Assembly (NCBI GenBank): GCA_033980235.1
Contig: CM067067.1
Span: 23,746,603-23,810,602, forward strand
Source of the DNA: Diadema setosum
Lineage: Eukaryota > Echinodermata > Echinoidea > Diadematoida > Diadematidae
Direction: 5' to 3'
Length of the DNA stretch: 64,000 bases
In this document: piece by piece, positions 20,532-33,300 of the stretch
Layout of the letters: every line of letters begins with the position of its first letter
How positions within the stretch are numbered: the first letter of the stretch is position 1
Made by a program: the position numbers and the translations under genes
Notes under the pieces: generated by a model
What the model saw: only the letters and a program-made list of their open reading frames with translations
Told to the model about the DNA's origin: nothing
Database searches by the model: none

Positions 20532-21555
20532 TTAGGTGATCCGAGTATCCTCTCGGATCACCTTCTGTATCTGTACGGATTCTTTGTTCTTCTTTCTTTC
20601 TGGACAAAATTTGTGCATCTACTTACTCAGAAAGTTCTCAGAGTATCAATTTCAAACTCATACCATATATGTATCATGTCCCAAAGACGACAAATCTAGA
20701 ATATCATTGTGATTGGTCAATCGTGACGTCACTATGACGTCATTATATGAAAACACATTCTCAATCATATCTCATTAATGGAATGGAGTTTTTCAATGAA
20801 ATTTACGTCACATATATTTCAAGTTAGGCGCATTCTACTCATGTTCTCAAAATTCATATCTTTTTTTAAAACGTGCGCGTACTTGCGCGTTGAAATATTT
20901 GTATGCTCCAATCAAGCTCAAATTTTTTTTGCACACGTTTCAGACCATTTGGAGCATTTTTTGAAAAATTGAAAAAATTGGACGGACGCGTACGCGCGCG
21001 CGCATATACGCACGTACAACTCATATGCAATAGAAATTTCCACTTTTCTTACATAGATCGGATGCCTGAAATGTCAAGGAATATTTCTACCAAGTTTCAG
21101 GTCAATCCGACCCTAAATGACGTCATACGGGCCCGTCAAAGTTGAAATTCCGCGCGCGCGTCAATGGCGATATACAGTGCAACAATGCCAAAAAACCGCC
21201 AATTTTAAATCCGAGTTTACTCGCCAGGATGGACGGTGACCCCCCATTTTCTTTACATATTTTGAAAGCTGATGAGTTGTACATGTCATTTCATGGGTTG
21301 GCAATGCTGAAAAAATGATGGAAAGATATCAAATTTCTTAATAAAGTAAAAAAAGTAAATTTTCAAAATGACGTCATCAAATTTCAAGTTCACTCGAGCG
21401 TATCTCACTTATCCTTGGCCAATTTTCACACAAATTGCAGTATGTTGTAGCTTATTAAATGCTTTTTCATTAATATAATAACAGCATTTTGATTTGATGA
21501 CGGCATCACTTCGTAAAAATGGATTCAAAGTAATCTTGTCAAATTTGACCATTTT

Positions 21556-22690
21556 ACGTGTTATCTCTATGGGAGTTCAGTTTTTCTGGAAATGAAAATT
21601 GACATGACTATCTTTCTCGGGCACTATCTCACCTATGCTTCGGTGAATTTCTCCCAAATTTTAGTATGTTGTAGCTGAGACTTCAGGCTATCGTAAATGT
21701 GCCCTCCATTTTTACATACGACGCCGGCATCACGTCAAAAAATTCGGTTGAAATTAAAGCTTATCTTCGATGTATTGAGATATTTCTTCCTTTCTGCAAC
21801 TTTCTTTGCAATAACTCAAGAAAGACAGCCCCTATCACCCCAATATTTTGCACATGCTTAGTTCATGTTACGTACATTATTTCATAAAAATAACAACTAC
21901 TTGATCGGACACCATCTTGGGTATGTAAATTAGGGTCAAAGGTCATAAATATTTCATCCTGTATCTTAGTAAATACATGTCCTATCTTTCCCATATTTTG
22001 CACACGTAAAGACCATGTTACAAGGATCATTTCACAAAATAACCACTTTTTGCTCAGATGCCATCTTGTCTGTGCAAAGTGGGGTCAAAGGTCATATGTA
22101 CTTTTTTCTGTATCTTCGTTATGACGTGTTATCTCTATGGGAGGGAATTTGTCTAGATGTGAAAGTTGACATGATTGTCTTTATCGAGCACTAGCTCACT
22201 TACCCTGCGGTGAATTTCTCCCAGATTTCAATATGTTGTAGCTAAGACTTTGCGCTATCAGAAATATGCTTTTTTTTCATATGATGTCTGGATCATGCTA
22301 AAAAACTTGGTTGAAATTAAAGCTTATCTTCGATGTATTGATATATTTCTTTCTTTCTGCAACTTTCTTTGCAATAACTCAAGAAAAACAGCCTCTATCA
22401 CCCCTATATTTTGCACATGTTTAGTTCATGTCACGTACATTATTTCATAAAATAACAACTACTTGATCGGACACCTTCTTGGGTATGTAAATTAGGGTCA
22501 AAGGTCATAAATGTTTCATCCTGTATCTTGGTGAATACTTGTCCTATCTTTCCCATATTTTGCACACGCAAGGACCATTTTACAAGAATCATTTCACAAA
22601 ATAACTACTTTTTGCTCAGATGCCATCTTTGGTGTGCAAAATGGGGTCAAAGGTCAAATATACTTCATTCTGTATCTTCGTTAGTGCATA
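21556..22690. repeat. Two tandem ~563-bp units inside the 2.3-kb repeat
   Basis: The unit beginning GTGTTATCTCTATGGGAG occurs at about 21560 and about 22125. Each holds the CTTCGATGTATTGA, AACTTTCTTTGCAATAACTC and TTTTGCACA landmarks in the same order. Each unit contains two GGGTCAAAGGTCA sites, four in all. Confidence 0.75.
21933..22656 (+). promoter_or_regulatory. Four perfect DR1-type nuclear receptor half-site pairs
   Basis: GGGTCAAAGGTCA occurs at 21933-21945, 22082-22094, 22495-22507 and 22644-22656. This is the direct-repeat-1 arrangement bound by HNF4/RXR-type receptors. Function is inferred from sequence only; conservation between the two tandem units may simply reflect their shared origin. 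Confidence 0.5.
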
Positions 22691-22888
22691 CGGAATTCGG
22701 TACCAAAGATGGCAGGTCTGACTCCCTTTTCTAGATAAGACTCCAAACATCACATGACCAATGTCCCCTCAACACAGATGAAACCTGTATGGTCATGCCT
22801 ATTGGGATCAGGACTCACATCATTGATTTCCCAATAGATCGGATCACCTAATTTGTCAGTGTTGACAAATTCCGAGTCTAGTTTTCTT

Positions 22889-22976
22889 TGTGTGTGTGTG
22901 TGTGTGTGTGTTTTTTTTTTTGGTTTTGTTTTGTTTTGTTTTGTTTTTTTTTTTTTTTTTTTTGGGGGGGGGGGTT
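22889..22976. repeat. GT microsatellite, TTTTG repeat and T/G homopolymers
   Basis: Simple sequence: (GT)11, poly-T with TTTTG units, then long T and G runs. The T-run/G-run junction recurs elsewhere in the window and may partly be a sequencing artefact. Confidence 0.8.
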
Positions 22977-23730
22977 TGTTTATGATGGAGAGCATCATCT
23001 ACACTCCCTGATCAGTACCAACACGCCCATATGTTGTGCATTGTAAGATTTGCAGTGAGCCTAATCTGGTTCGGATATCCCAAAGCATTTTACCGATAAT
23101 TGATGCAATCATCAAGGTTGGCATGGATTTGTTCACAGATTGCAGTTATGTTTCTGGAGGTGTTACATACATTGTGTCAAGCTTCCGAAGTGTTGAGTTG
23201 TAATTCACAATCAACAAGTTTGTTTGTTTGTTTGTTTGTTTGTTTGTTTTACAATACTAAGAATTAGTTCTGAATACAGTAGAAAGAAGGCGATTTTTGA
23301 AAGCATAGGCCAAGAATTACATGTGACTGAATTTTTAAATGCAATATTTTTTTTTCCAAAGTGAGTTGTGCAATTTCCTGCATATAAACATTTTACTGTG
23401 TGTATAGGAGAGAATTTCATGTATGTCTTCGTGTACAGGTCTGTGACTCCCAGGTCTCTTGCAGTTAAATCAAAATGGTGTCATATGGCAAATATTATTC
23501 ATCTAATGTTGCCCAAGCTTTGACTGAAGTTTTGATAACTTGCATTCAGAGAATTGCCTCTGACTCTTGTAGCCAAAATGTTTGTGAAAGCTAACCAAGG
23601 TCTTCCCTGATACTATGCGATGTAAGTGTGCTGATGATTTGGTACATACTGGGTAAATTCTATAAAATGTTATGCGTTTATCGCATTCCATGCAAAAGTG
23701 GAAAAAGCCTCTTTACATTAATAATCACAT
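22977..23730. other. Non-coding stretch with a TTTG microsatellite
   Basis: (TTTG)7-8 at 23217-23248; otherwise nothing recognised. Confidence 0.45.
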
Positions 23731-24390
23731 GGGAATTAACATGTATGATGAGTAACATGTCTCATGTAAACACTTAGAAATTAGTATGTATGAATGTATG
23801 ATGTGTAAACATGTCTCATATAAACACGTGGAAATTAGCACGTATGATGTGTAAACATGTCCCATATAAACACTGAGAAATTGCTATGTTTAATATGTAA
23901 ACATGTCACATGTTTAGTGTATGCAATTTTGTGATCGATCTAAAAAAATCAAACATGTGTTCTAAGAATAAACACTGAAATGACAAATAAACATGTCGCA
24001 GTGTTTTTAATCTGTCACAGCGAATTAACATGTCTCAGTGTTTACATCGTAAACAGAGCGTCATGTTTATTTTTTGGTTTAGTGTTTAGATCTTAAACAG
24101 TGTGGGTGATTATGTGACTGTGCGGTGTTTAGTATTTCAACACTGTGAGTGATTATGGTGTAAACGTCTGGTGTTTAGCCAATAAACAGAGCAGGTATTT
24201 AGTTTTTAAACATCAGAACCGTTTAAAACATAAACATGGGTGTGTGATAAACACCTAGGGTGTGATGAAAATAAGCACAGCATGTGTTTAGCTCCTAAAC
24301 ATGTTCAATATATAAACGCGTCGCAGTGTTATAAAAATGTCACAGAAAAGTGTTTAGTTAGGTGTTTAGAAACTAAACAAATTTTTTACA
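23731..24390. repeat. Degenerate array dense in TAAACA/TGTTTA motifs
   Basis: The first 190 bp are four tandem units of about 46 bp (GAAATTA at 23732, 23777, 23831 and 23877; one unit carries an 8-bp duplication). Each has GTAAACATGT and ATAAACAC. The remainder is irregular but continues the theme. I count about 25 TAAACA or TGTTTA hexamers in 660 bp, on both strands, which is the core of forkhead-factor sites. It is probably an old satellite-like repeat; any regulatory role is speculative. Confidence 0.6.
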
Positions 24391-24392
24391 GT

Positions 24393-24554
24393 GTAGTCTT
24401 CTCATCCAGTAGTGACAGTGCAGATACTTTATAAATTCAAAATTTTTGAATGGATTGTCCGCTTGCCCCCAAACTTTTACTGATGTGGAACTCTACTAAT
24501 ATTGCTGCATTCACTTCACGCTATACATGTACATGAAGCTGGACTTATCCTTTA
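24393..24554 (+). mobile_element. Right-half fragment of the 35471-36024 TTAA MITE
   Basis: GTAGTCTTCTCATCCAG through GAATGGATTGTCCG, ACTCTACTAATATTGCTGC and a decayed end GGACTTATCCTTTA match 35875-36024 in order. The left half is missing. Confidence 0.65.
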
Positions 24555-26298
24555 TATATCTAAACTAAATTCCAATTCATATAGTGAATTAACCACAAAG
24601 TAATGAATATCTAAATTAGCATAAGAACTTGTGCTGACTTAGTTTGTCGATCTCATTTATGCCCATTTCGTTGTAGATGACCTGTCTCTACTGCCAAATT
24701 TTCGAAAGAAAATGGTTAAAAAATCAAAATAGTTAAGGTCATACAGTGTATTAATCGAATGAATATCAATTCAGTGAAATAAAAGGAATAAACAAACAAT
24801 CAGATATTGACGTTAATAAAATCATTACCAACAAGGAGATGTAAATATGTGACTGACCCAATTACAAACATGACTTACAATATTTTACAACATTTTAAAA
24901 GAGATTAACAGAGATTTTGAATAATACCTGCTGTGGCGTAATTCTAGTCTTTGACGTCGTCTTCATCTTCAAAATCTGATTGAATTTGTGAATTTACATG
25001 ATAAAGAGATGAGTTGTAGCTCATAACTGGACGTCAAACAAAGGGCATTTGGGAGGCTCATTTCTAGACACCGCGCATTCGCACTTGAATGTCTACAGAA
25101 GAAGATAGGATTACAATAATTATTAGGCCAAAATCTTTTGTTTTCGTAAAAGGGAATATTCATGTACTATCCAGACCAAATTTCAAGTCATTTAACAATT
25201 TTTTCACGAAAACGTACAAACTTAAAGGGTGAAACTTGAAAAATTGCACAAATTTTGTAAAAATTTCGTTGAATTTTGTCGATATCGTTGCCCATTTCGT
25301 TGTCGATGACGACAATCTCGGGGCTTATCTCGCCAAACTTTGCTTTGCATTACATTTCCCATTTTCTGAGAAATCTAGAAATACCAAAATCTTTGGTTAT
25401 CATTGAAAAATAAAGGCATCGGGACGACTTTATTACAGTGTAGCATAATACCCAAATGCTATCCCCCCCCCCCCCGAAAAAAAAGGTCGTTCTTGAAGTG
25501 ACGTCACAAAACGTCACGGGGCGGGTCTTGGGACCAAACTATTTTTTTGTTAACATCACTTTTCTGACTCTCCAGACCAAGGGCTACATAGAAACAACAA
25601 TGAATGTCAGGTGCAGAGGGGGTGCAGATTGACCCCTACTAGCCCATGGCCTAATTATATATCTATTGTGTGAAAATTAACGGCCCGTTAACGATCGCCC
25701 CGTCACTGTACAGGCATGCTAACCTGGAAACACTTAACTGCACATTACTTGAATATGAGACCATTCTGAATCAAATAATTTTCACACAACAATACATATA
25801 TAATGTACTCTTAAATGAATCCCAAAAGGATTGGAGCAATCATCCTCCAGCATTCCCACTGATTCCCACTGATCAGTTACTAGCCATCCCCTTTAATTAC
25901 AAACATATACCCAGCCGATTTATCAAACTGTTTGTAGAGCAAGAATGATAATGCACATACCCGCAATGTTGTGAGGAAATTCCCTTTATACAAACACAGT
26001 GCAGATGTTAGCTGACGTAGAGTAGAAATGACAAATTGAGAATTAAACTTTAAAAAAAAAAAATACATAAATGTTCCTTTCTACTTCCAGTAGTGTATGG
26101 GAGGGTCGTAAGTTACATGCTTGTGTTATTTTGATACACCCATTTCACGGAAATTTTATTCCTATCAGTCACTCGTCGGAAGCATAATTTCAAATGGTTG
26201 TGAATACAAAATACCTTTTCATCAATAAATCTTTCAGTATATTTTTTATGGAAACTTACATGCAATGAAGACTACTTCTTAGTCTCTGAATCACAAGC

Positions 26299-26329
<31 letters not shown>

Positions 26330-26500
26330 TTTTGACTACAGACTTACTAATCTAGTTATCAGTCCAATATATCTTTACTTTTAAAAAAAGAAACAGCCTT
26401 TTAAAGACTACGGACTTACTAATCTGTTATTATTCCAGTATCATTATTTTTTTTTAAAGAAATAATTGTTGCGCTTGTAATTGATGCGGTAAAGGCTTAA
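24555..26500. other. Non-coding stretch; short unassigned reading frame and simple repeats
   Basis: Holds a C13 run near 25465, a (TTTC)n repeat at about 26302-26332, and a 92-codon plus-strand frame at 25670-25948. That frame has no recognised motif, no ATG-context support and no splice signals, so it is not annotated as a gene. A phrase near 24650 (CCCATTTCGTTGTAGATGAC) recurs near 25290, suggesting an old local duplication. Confidence 0.4.
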
Positions 26501-26959
26501 AGGAGACCTCCGGATGATTTTCAGATTTTTACATTTGAACAACTATAAATTAATTATACTGAGGACAGAGTTTCAGAATTTGTGATAATTGGGCTGAAGA
26601 ATAAGAATATTTTCAAAATTTGTAACAAATTGCAATGAACAAGGATGATGACATGGCAGAGTCACCATAAGAATGCATGAGTTGGGGCTCAAGGAAGCAG
26701 AACAAAAGAAGAAGGCATGCATAGATTGTACACAGGTGAACTCGCAAGCGAGCGGTATTGTAATGAAATTACACTGCTACATTTCTGAAATATGTGAACT
26801 TCCTATGTCATCATCCTTGTTCAGTGTAATTTGTTTAAGGTTTTTCAAACTATTGTTTCTCTGCTCAAGAACCACAATAAATTCCACAAATCTATACATG
26901 GAGTTGTCGATTTATGTACTACATGATGTGAAATCATGAAAATCTTCTGGAATGTCCCG
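26501..26959. mobile_element. MITE with TTAA target duplication
   Basis: TTAA occurs at 26497-26500 and 26960-26963. The ends are imperfect inverted repeats: AGGAGACCTCCGGATGATTTTCA at the left resembles the reverse complement of the right end (CGGGACATTCCAGAAGATTTTCA). It is 459 bp and non-coding. TTAA duplications point to piggyBac or Kolobok type. Confidence 0.6.
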
Positions 26960-27726
26960 TTAAAGTCAAGAAGTAAAGCAATAAGGGCGATATCAAAAAT
27001 TGATTTTATATCACGCATTATACATGTTCTGTCAGAATACAATGAAGAAATTCGCCTAATACTACAGCGTACATTATAAACTTATTTTCACTAGCTTATT
27101 CCCCGGCCAGAAACATGCAAGCAGAAGTGTTATGTCAAAGCATGCCCCTGCTGAGCTGTTCACTTACGTCAGTCGCGTGAGCGATGGATGTTGATCATGA
27201 ATTAGATACAAGGAACAGACTAACTTAGAACATCAGACATGAAACTAGATGTTAGAAAGAAAGATATTGGCTCAGTAAGGCAGATGGACGTTTGTGACAA
27301 GTCCCCAGCTAGACTAGGAAAGCATGACAACAACCTTCTGTAAATAGTTCGCCTATAGATAATAGATCAACGATGAGAGTTATAATTGACTTGAAAAGTT
27401 ATAGTTATGATTGATTTTGAAAAAAAATATCATTGATTCAGGAGGAAGCTACACATACTTGATTTCCATCATAGGCCCTTGATAAATCAGACTTATGATA
27501 AATAGACAGTTTATCATTAACCAATGGACTGGTTCTTGATTTGGTAAACATTGATTTCGGGGATTTATAATCAACTTTTGATAAAAACGGGCGCTTTACC
27601 ATACAAGCATTCCGTGACATTACCATATTTTCACCCCTTCGTGTGTATGTGTATGTGCGTGCGTGTGTGTGTGTGTGTGTGTCTGTTTCTTTTTTTTTTT
27701 TTTGGGGGGGGGGGGGGGTCACCTAC
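26960..27726. other. Intronic or intergenic stretch ending in GT and T/G runs
   Basis: Nothing recognised until (GT)n at about 27657-27682 followed by T16 and G12 runs at 27690-27718. These sit directly after the putative donor site of the exon at 27727-27833 on the minus strand. Confidence 0.4.
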
Positions 27727-27833
27727 CTCATCTGCTTGGTTTTCCACGTTCTCTCTACGTTCCTCAGTGGCACTGGCTTCAATCACCACGTCCCTTTGCA
27801 TGCCACAGCGTGCCATTGTATTTGTTAATGGAA
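27727..27833 (-). CDS. Putative host exon, possibly first coding exon
   Basis: On the minus strand a 107-bp block lies between a pyrimidine-rich tract with TATTCCAG acceptor (above 27833) and a strong donor GAG|GTAGGT (27727/27726). One frame is open throughout and contains ATG in good context (ACAATGG) followed by MARCGMQRDVVIEASATEE and an acidic stretch; it ends in phase 0. That phase matches the start of the putative exon at 11439, so splicing of the two would stay in frame. No family was recognised. It could be the 5' end of the Cys-loop-like gene or an unrelated chance frame. Confidence 0.35.
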
Positions 27834-28045
27834 CTGGAATACAAAAGAATTGATAAATTTGTGAAAAGTAGAGCACCCTTTCGTGATTGGTATATAATCC
27901 TTTAAAATTGATACGGTCAAGATTAAAAATTGAGTCAATCATAAAAAAATAGGCAAAATCTAGATGCTGCTCTTCTCCAATTGTAATGTTATGCACAATT
28001 GTTCAGTCAAAATATGAAAAAGTGGGTCAGTCCCCCCCCCAAAAA

Positions 28046-28090
<45 letters not shown>

Positions 28091-30003
28091 AAAAATTTTA
28101 CTTGGATTCAACCTGGAAGAACCACTAAAAGAATATCACTAAAAGTTCCTCCAAATTCGAGCGGTGGATCAATGTTCAATTTGCATAAATTCGAAATCGC
28201 CGCCATATGAAACCTATAATTCCTATGTCTTTGGACACAAAACCTGTTATTGTATAAAGTAAGTTAATTCCGGTGTCTTAGCCTATGTTGTTTTTTTTTT
28301 AAGGACAACAGTAGTAATTTCCAAGTATTCGTCCATACATAATTTGCATAGCTTCACATGTATGATTACATGCATCCAAAATGGCCGTCATATGGCCTGT
28401 TAATGCAATAAAATTGCATCTGCAGATGTTCCCTTGGTGTCTGTGGTCATAAATTATTGCAACTGCTAAGAATCCTTCCTATGCAGTACATGTAACACTC
28501 AGGAAAAAGGTGCTGAAAATCTGCCTACATCTATAGAACGTATTGAAATTACTACCGTGTGCCATATCCAACCTATATTTTAGAATATATACAATTTGCA
28601 GAACGTCAAATTCTGATGTTCATATCCGTGAATTCAAGGGAAAGACCATCTTTTTAAAGTATACTGAACAACTTTAAAACATGTTCTGACTGCGAGTTGC
28701 ACGAATTTGCATTTGATCTTGAAATAGGCCTAGTACTGCACTACCTACTTTCCTTTTCTCTACAAGAAGCTTCTGAACATCACGCAACTGAAAATATCTT
28801 CAACACATAACTTGCATGTTCCCTAGACATGTCTTTTGTTATAGTCACATTAATATTACAGAATCATGCAAGTTATGCTGAGTCGAGAGGAAGGTGCATT
28901 CTAAGGTCTTTTGTTAAACATTTCAGTACTTTAGCAATGATTGACAGATGGGGTCATCTCAAGAATGTTGGTTTGGAAGGATTTTTTTGTGGGCGTTACC
29001 AAGTAATCTGAAGAAAAATACAAGAAAGAGTCGTTAAAATATATGGAATGTTTCTAGATATTCGTTTCACTGCAAAAGTGCTGTTGAGGGTATCATAAAT
29101 CAACAGAAATCAACATGCATTAGGATTTCAGGGCCCCTTTGAAGCCAATAGCTGGGAGCAGTGACTTAAAAATTGTTCGAGTTATCACATTTTTTAAACA
29201 AGAAAGAAGAAAGAGAAAGGAAAAAGGAAAAACAAGAAGAAAAACAAGAAAAGCATAGGGCCTATGTGTGGGGCAGTTGTATCACAAAACATCCTATCAT
29301 ATAACAGTTTCTCAATTAAAGCCTAAAATTTAAGAAATGTAAGACATTTAATTTTTTACAACATAGTTTATGTAAAAGGTCAAGTTCGGAAGCAGAGTTT
29401 ACATTAGTCGTTATCTATTCATTATGTCAATGACTGAATACTCGGTATGAATAGATAACAATGTAAATTAACAACGTTTAAAAACACACTCATACACACA
29501 CACATACTCAGACAAACACACACGTGCGTTAAACGTTCATATAGAGCAATTTCACAAAATGTTAAAACAAAAAGAAAGAATTAATATTCAGGGCATTTTG
29601 TAGGGCTGGATGATCGTTGTATCTGACACCTTTTTTGTGTGTGTTTCTTCTCTGAGTATGGTTGAGGGGTCTAGATATCGCGCACGAAAATTTGAAATGC
29701 TCTTATAATAGAAGTTATGCCATAATCGTACCTGAATTTCTCAATGAATATCACGAAAATGCAGAAAAATCACCTCCCAGTATCTCCTGATAATACGATC
29801 ACGGAGTAGTGCGCTGTCGCCGTTTGCATGTCGGACTCTTTTTTATGCGTTCAATTTCTCGGGGTATGTAAAGATCGCGCAGCTGCCCTCTGTAGTTTCA
29901 TGCGTGAAAGTGTCTGCCCCTCTGCGGCTGTAACGTGCTCCGGCTTTCGTAGAATTTTTTTCACTTGATATTAAATTTGTCCCTGTTAAGCAACAGCAGT
30001 TTT
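27834..30003. other. Non-coding stretch with AC microsatellite and a short foldback
   Basis: (AC)n at about 28050-28085 after C and A runs. A palindromic piece lies at 29398-29476, where TTTACATT...TTATCTATTCAT pairs with ATGAATAGATAACAATGTAAA around a ~35-bp loop. No genes recognised. Confidence 0.45.
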
Positions 30004-30130
30004 ACCTAACTTGTGTATATTATTGTTATCATTATTATACAAATGTATGTGTTATTATTGTTATTATTATTATTATCATTATTATTATTATATGTCTTAT
30101 TATTATTATTATTATCATTATTGTTATATG

Positions 30131-30163
<33 letters not shown>

Positions 30164-30300
30164 CATTATTACTATTATCACCACCACCATCATCGATCAT
30201 CATAATCATCATCATTATCATTTTTATTATTATTATTATCACTTCCACCACCATCATGTCATTTTATCATTCTTGTTATCATTATTTTTATCATTGATAT
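30004..30300. repeat. ATT/ATC trinucleotide microsatellite
   Basis: About 300 bp of (ATT)n with interspersed ATC, TGT and CAC triplets. Apparent reading frames through it are artefacts of the repeat. Confidence 0.9.
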
Positions 30301-33300
30301 TTTCATAAATCGTTAATGATTTTCATTTATAAAGTTTTCTTACAATATTTCTAATCACTTTAACCAATAATATAAAATGGAAAAAAGTAGAATATGAACA
30401 TATATTTTGTGTGTGTGTGTGTGTGTTTGTGTGTGTGCTTACCCATTCGTCACCCTCTCATTTTCGTCACCCATTTGTCACACTCTCATCTAAGTTGTTT
30501 TCTTCAGTATCATTATGGCCCTCCCCTGTCACAAATATATCACAAGTTAGCGCAAGAAATCACAAGCAAATTCAAATTGAAATCACACTTCAACTTCGAT
30601 AGACTGAAATATTTATTCCTTTGTAACATTATAATCGTTGTGTTAAAATTTGACTTAAAACAACATTTATTAATAGTATTTCAGCGTAGCTGGCAGCATA
30701 CATTGTTCTTGTGTATGATGACGTCACGTGGTAAACGATCGATCGAACAAATTACGAATTCTATCGACTACGAACGAGACAAGCGAGACGACACGTCTAG
30801 GCTACAACATCCTTAGAACAGATTTTAAGGGAAGGTAGGTTTGTACAAGGTAAAAAATTGGAAATTTAGTGGAAAATTTGTTGGAAATCAAAATTTCTTA
30901 GCTGCTTCCTTCTCATGTTGAGCGGTAGGTCAGGTATGTTTATTCCATGGGCGTATCGGCAAATTTTGCGCTTACAACTACGCGTAATATCGCTTGCTAT
31001 ACGCAGTTGCACTATGCGCGATCATTACGTCCCTGCGCGAGACCTAGTACCCTTACTATACTACCATTTGATTGATATGGACAGAAGGCCATCAGAGGGT
31101 GTGATACGAGGTTATCCCCCCCCCCCCCTCCTCTTCACACACGAAAGAAATTGTGTAGTTTTAGAACTGAAATTCAACGATCTGGTGCAAGCTTTTGCAA
31201 GAGCATTAACTCTTGATCAAGGTCACTTTTGATGAAATTTAAGACAATTAAAAAAAAAACCAAATAGGGATAATTGTAACAGTAACCGTTCACTCACTTG
31301 TAAGCTGTGCAATACTTTTTAAAAGCAAGCACCAGTGTCGCTTGATATTGTGAGCCATTTACACGATATTAATTTTGTTGTAATTATAACAGTAGTACGG
31401 ACAGTGACGATACCAGCAAAAACAATAGTTTCTTTCTTATTAATCATTTACCCAATCCCCATTGTAAACGTTTCTTGTTCCCCATTCACCACACTGTCCC
31501 AAGAGAGGAAGAAGAACATTCTTTTTGTAGGGATTTAGGAAGACGAGGTGGCGGCGAAGGAGAAGAAGAAGGAGGAGGAGGAGGAAGAGGAGGAGGACGA
31601 GGAGGAGGAGGAGAAGGACCATGTTTAGGAGGAGAGTGTTGATAACAATATGCGGAGGATGATTGTACATGCCCACCCCCGATGTGTCTCTACTCTCAAC
31701 GTTCTTTCTTACACAATTTGTACTATGCTTAATGACCTGCCCTTCTCACAAATTCAGATTCTTACTAAACATTTTCTTTGTATTATGCATTACCTTTTGT
31801 TAGATGGAAATAAAGGGTAATAGAATAGAATTCATTTTAACTTTCAAGACAAGTTGCTCCGTCTCAGCTATGCGGCGAAAGATAGTAGGCATGGTAGGAT
31901 GTCTCACCATTACAAACGCTTGGAAGGTTATCAGTGTGTAGTAGCGTTCTTCGCACTCTAATAAGCCATGCAGTTTGGGGTTCTACTCTGAGCATGAGCA
32001 GAAAAAGGTCATCTGTACCGGCAGAGCATGTTGTTGTTGTTTTGTTTTTTTTATTCACTGAAATAAGCATCTGTGATGTAATGATTATTCAAGTGATCAT
32101 TATGAGTGGTGCTTGCCAGCACAGAGCAAAAACGGTATTTGACAATATCAATAGAAAAAGATTGTTAATACATTCAATGCAAAATAATGAAATGGATGCT
32201 TTCCAAAGTGCTAATTGATGGATCATTCTGGTAACCTGGTCTACGCAAGTTCATTCTTTGTTTGAACATGACTGATGAATTTCATAAATTGTTACGTCGG
32301 GTAAGCTGAAATACCTTCTCTCGCTTGAAAACTTGTGGAGTGCCTAATCAACTGAGAAAGAAGAAAGGTCATTTGTACCGATGTGCCCATGAGCTAACCC
32401 CGAACTGGCTTATTGCCTGAAATGAGCCACTTATCACTGCATTTCTTGCGCCGGCGGGATATAGAAGCAACTCTGTAAAAGATGAATTACTGTGTGTAAA
32501 GAAATTACACAAATCAACCTTACCGTTTGTCGACCAACGTGTGTTGAAGGTAGCTAAGAGTCACTATTGCACCACAGAGGCGTTCTTCCCTGGCTCCACG
32601 TATAATGAGCAGACTGATTATGCTGATGTGTGGCATGTCATAAATACTAGTACCCTGGGTGCGCACAGTAGCATGTCATGTCCTCATTTCGATGAAATAT
32701 TTCTATTATGATAAGATGGGTGAAGAAAATTCTGCGATCTCATTGGTTAGGAACAGTGCATTCATTTTTACTAGCTTCGCTTTCGATATCACATAGTTGT
32801 GATCACTGACGAGACGATAGCCCATGTAAACATGCTTGCTGTCCTTGAGAACTTGTCGCGTACTTGTGACTTTCCCCGCTTGTAAGAAGATGAGAGGTGC
32901 TTGCGGCCATACTTTCAGGGACTATTTGGTAAATTACTAGAAACCTGAGTGAAATGTTTATTTCTTTGTCTGTTAGTGTGTTTTTCTTTTCTCTGGCAGT
33001 GTTTGGTTAGGGGGCGAAGATTTGTCCATCGCTCTATAAAGCAGATGATGCACATGTGTTAGCAATAGTGTGCACGAGGTAAATATGGAATGTATCTTAA
33101 AGCTATACTTGGCTAACCCTCTTGGACTGAATTAAGACAATCTAAATGCACACATTTCCTACTTGTATACGCACTTAGACATGTGCATCATTTGCACACT
33201 TAATGATGGTATATAGGATAGGTTGAAGTGAGAATCCAGTATTTTAACTTTTTACGAGATTGTAATAGAAACCGCTGTATGAAATGCTATAAAAAGCGTA

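Larger units (their letters stand above)
20532..22851. mobile_element. 2.3-kb non-coding repeat with short TIRs and a terminal hairpin
   Basis: Begins TTAGGTGATCCGA and ends with its reverse complement (TCGGATCACCTAA, 22839-22851). The left end forms a hairpin, GGTGATCCGAG-tatcct-CTCGGATCACC. The interior has no coding frame, CpG-rich GCGCGCG patches, several TGACGTCA sites (20724, 20735 and others), and a tandem duplication in its second half. The ends suggest a non-autonomous DNA transposon. No superfamily is assigned. Confidence 0.55.

Noticed and set aside
25670..25948. 92-codon plus-strand reading frame as a small gene
   Set aside because: No motif, splice signal or neighbour supports it; codon and base composition match the surrounding AT-rich DNA.
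30006..30297. Poly-Asn, poly-Leu and poly-Tyr frames
   Set aside because: They arise from the ATT/ATC microsatellite.
32500..32600. Minus-strand exon-like block ending in a GTAAGG donor
   Set aside because: The preceding sequence has stops in the candidate frames and no acceptor was identified; too weak to annotate.
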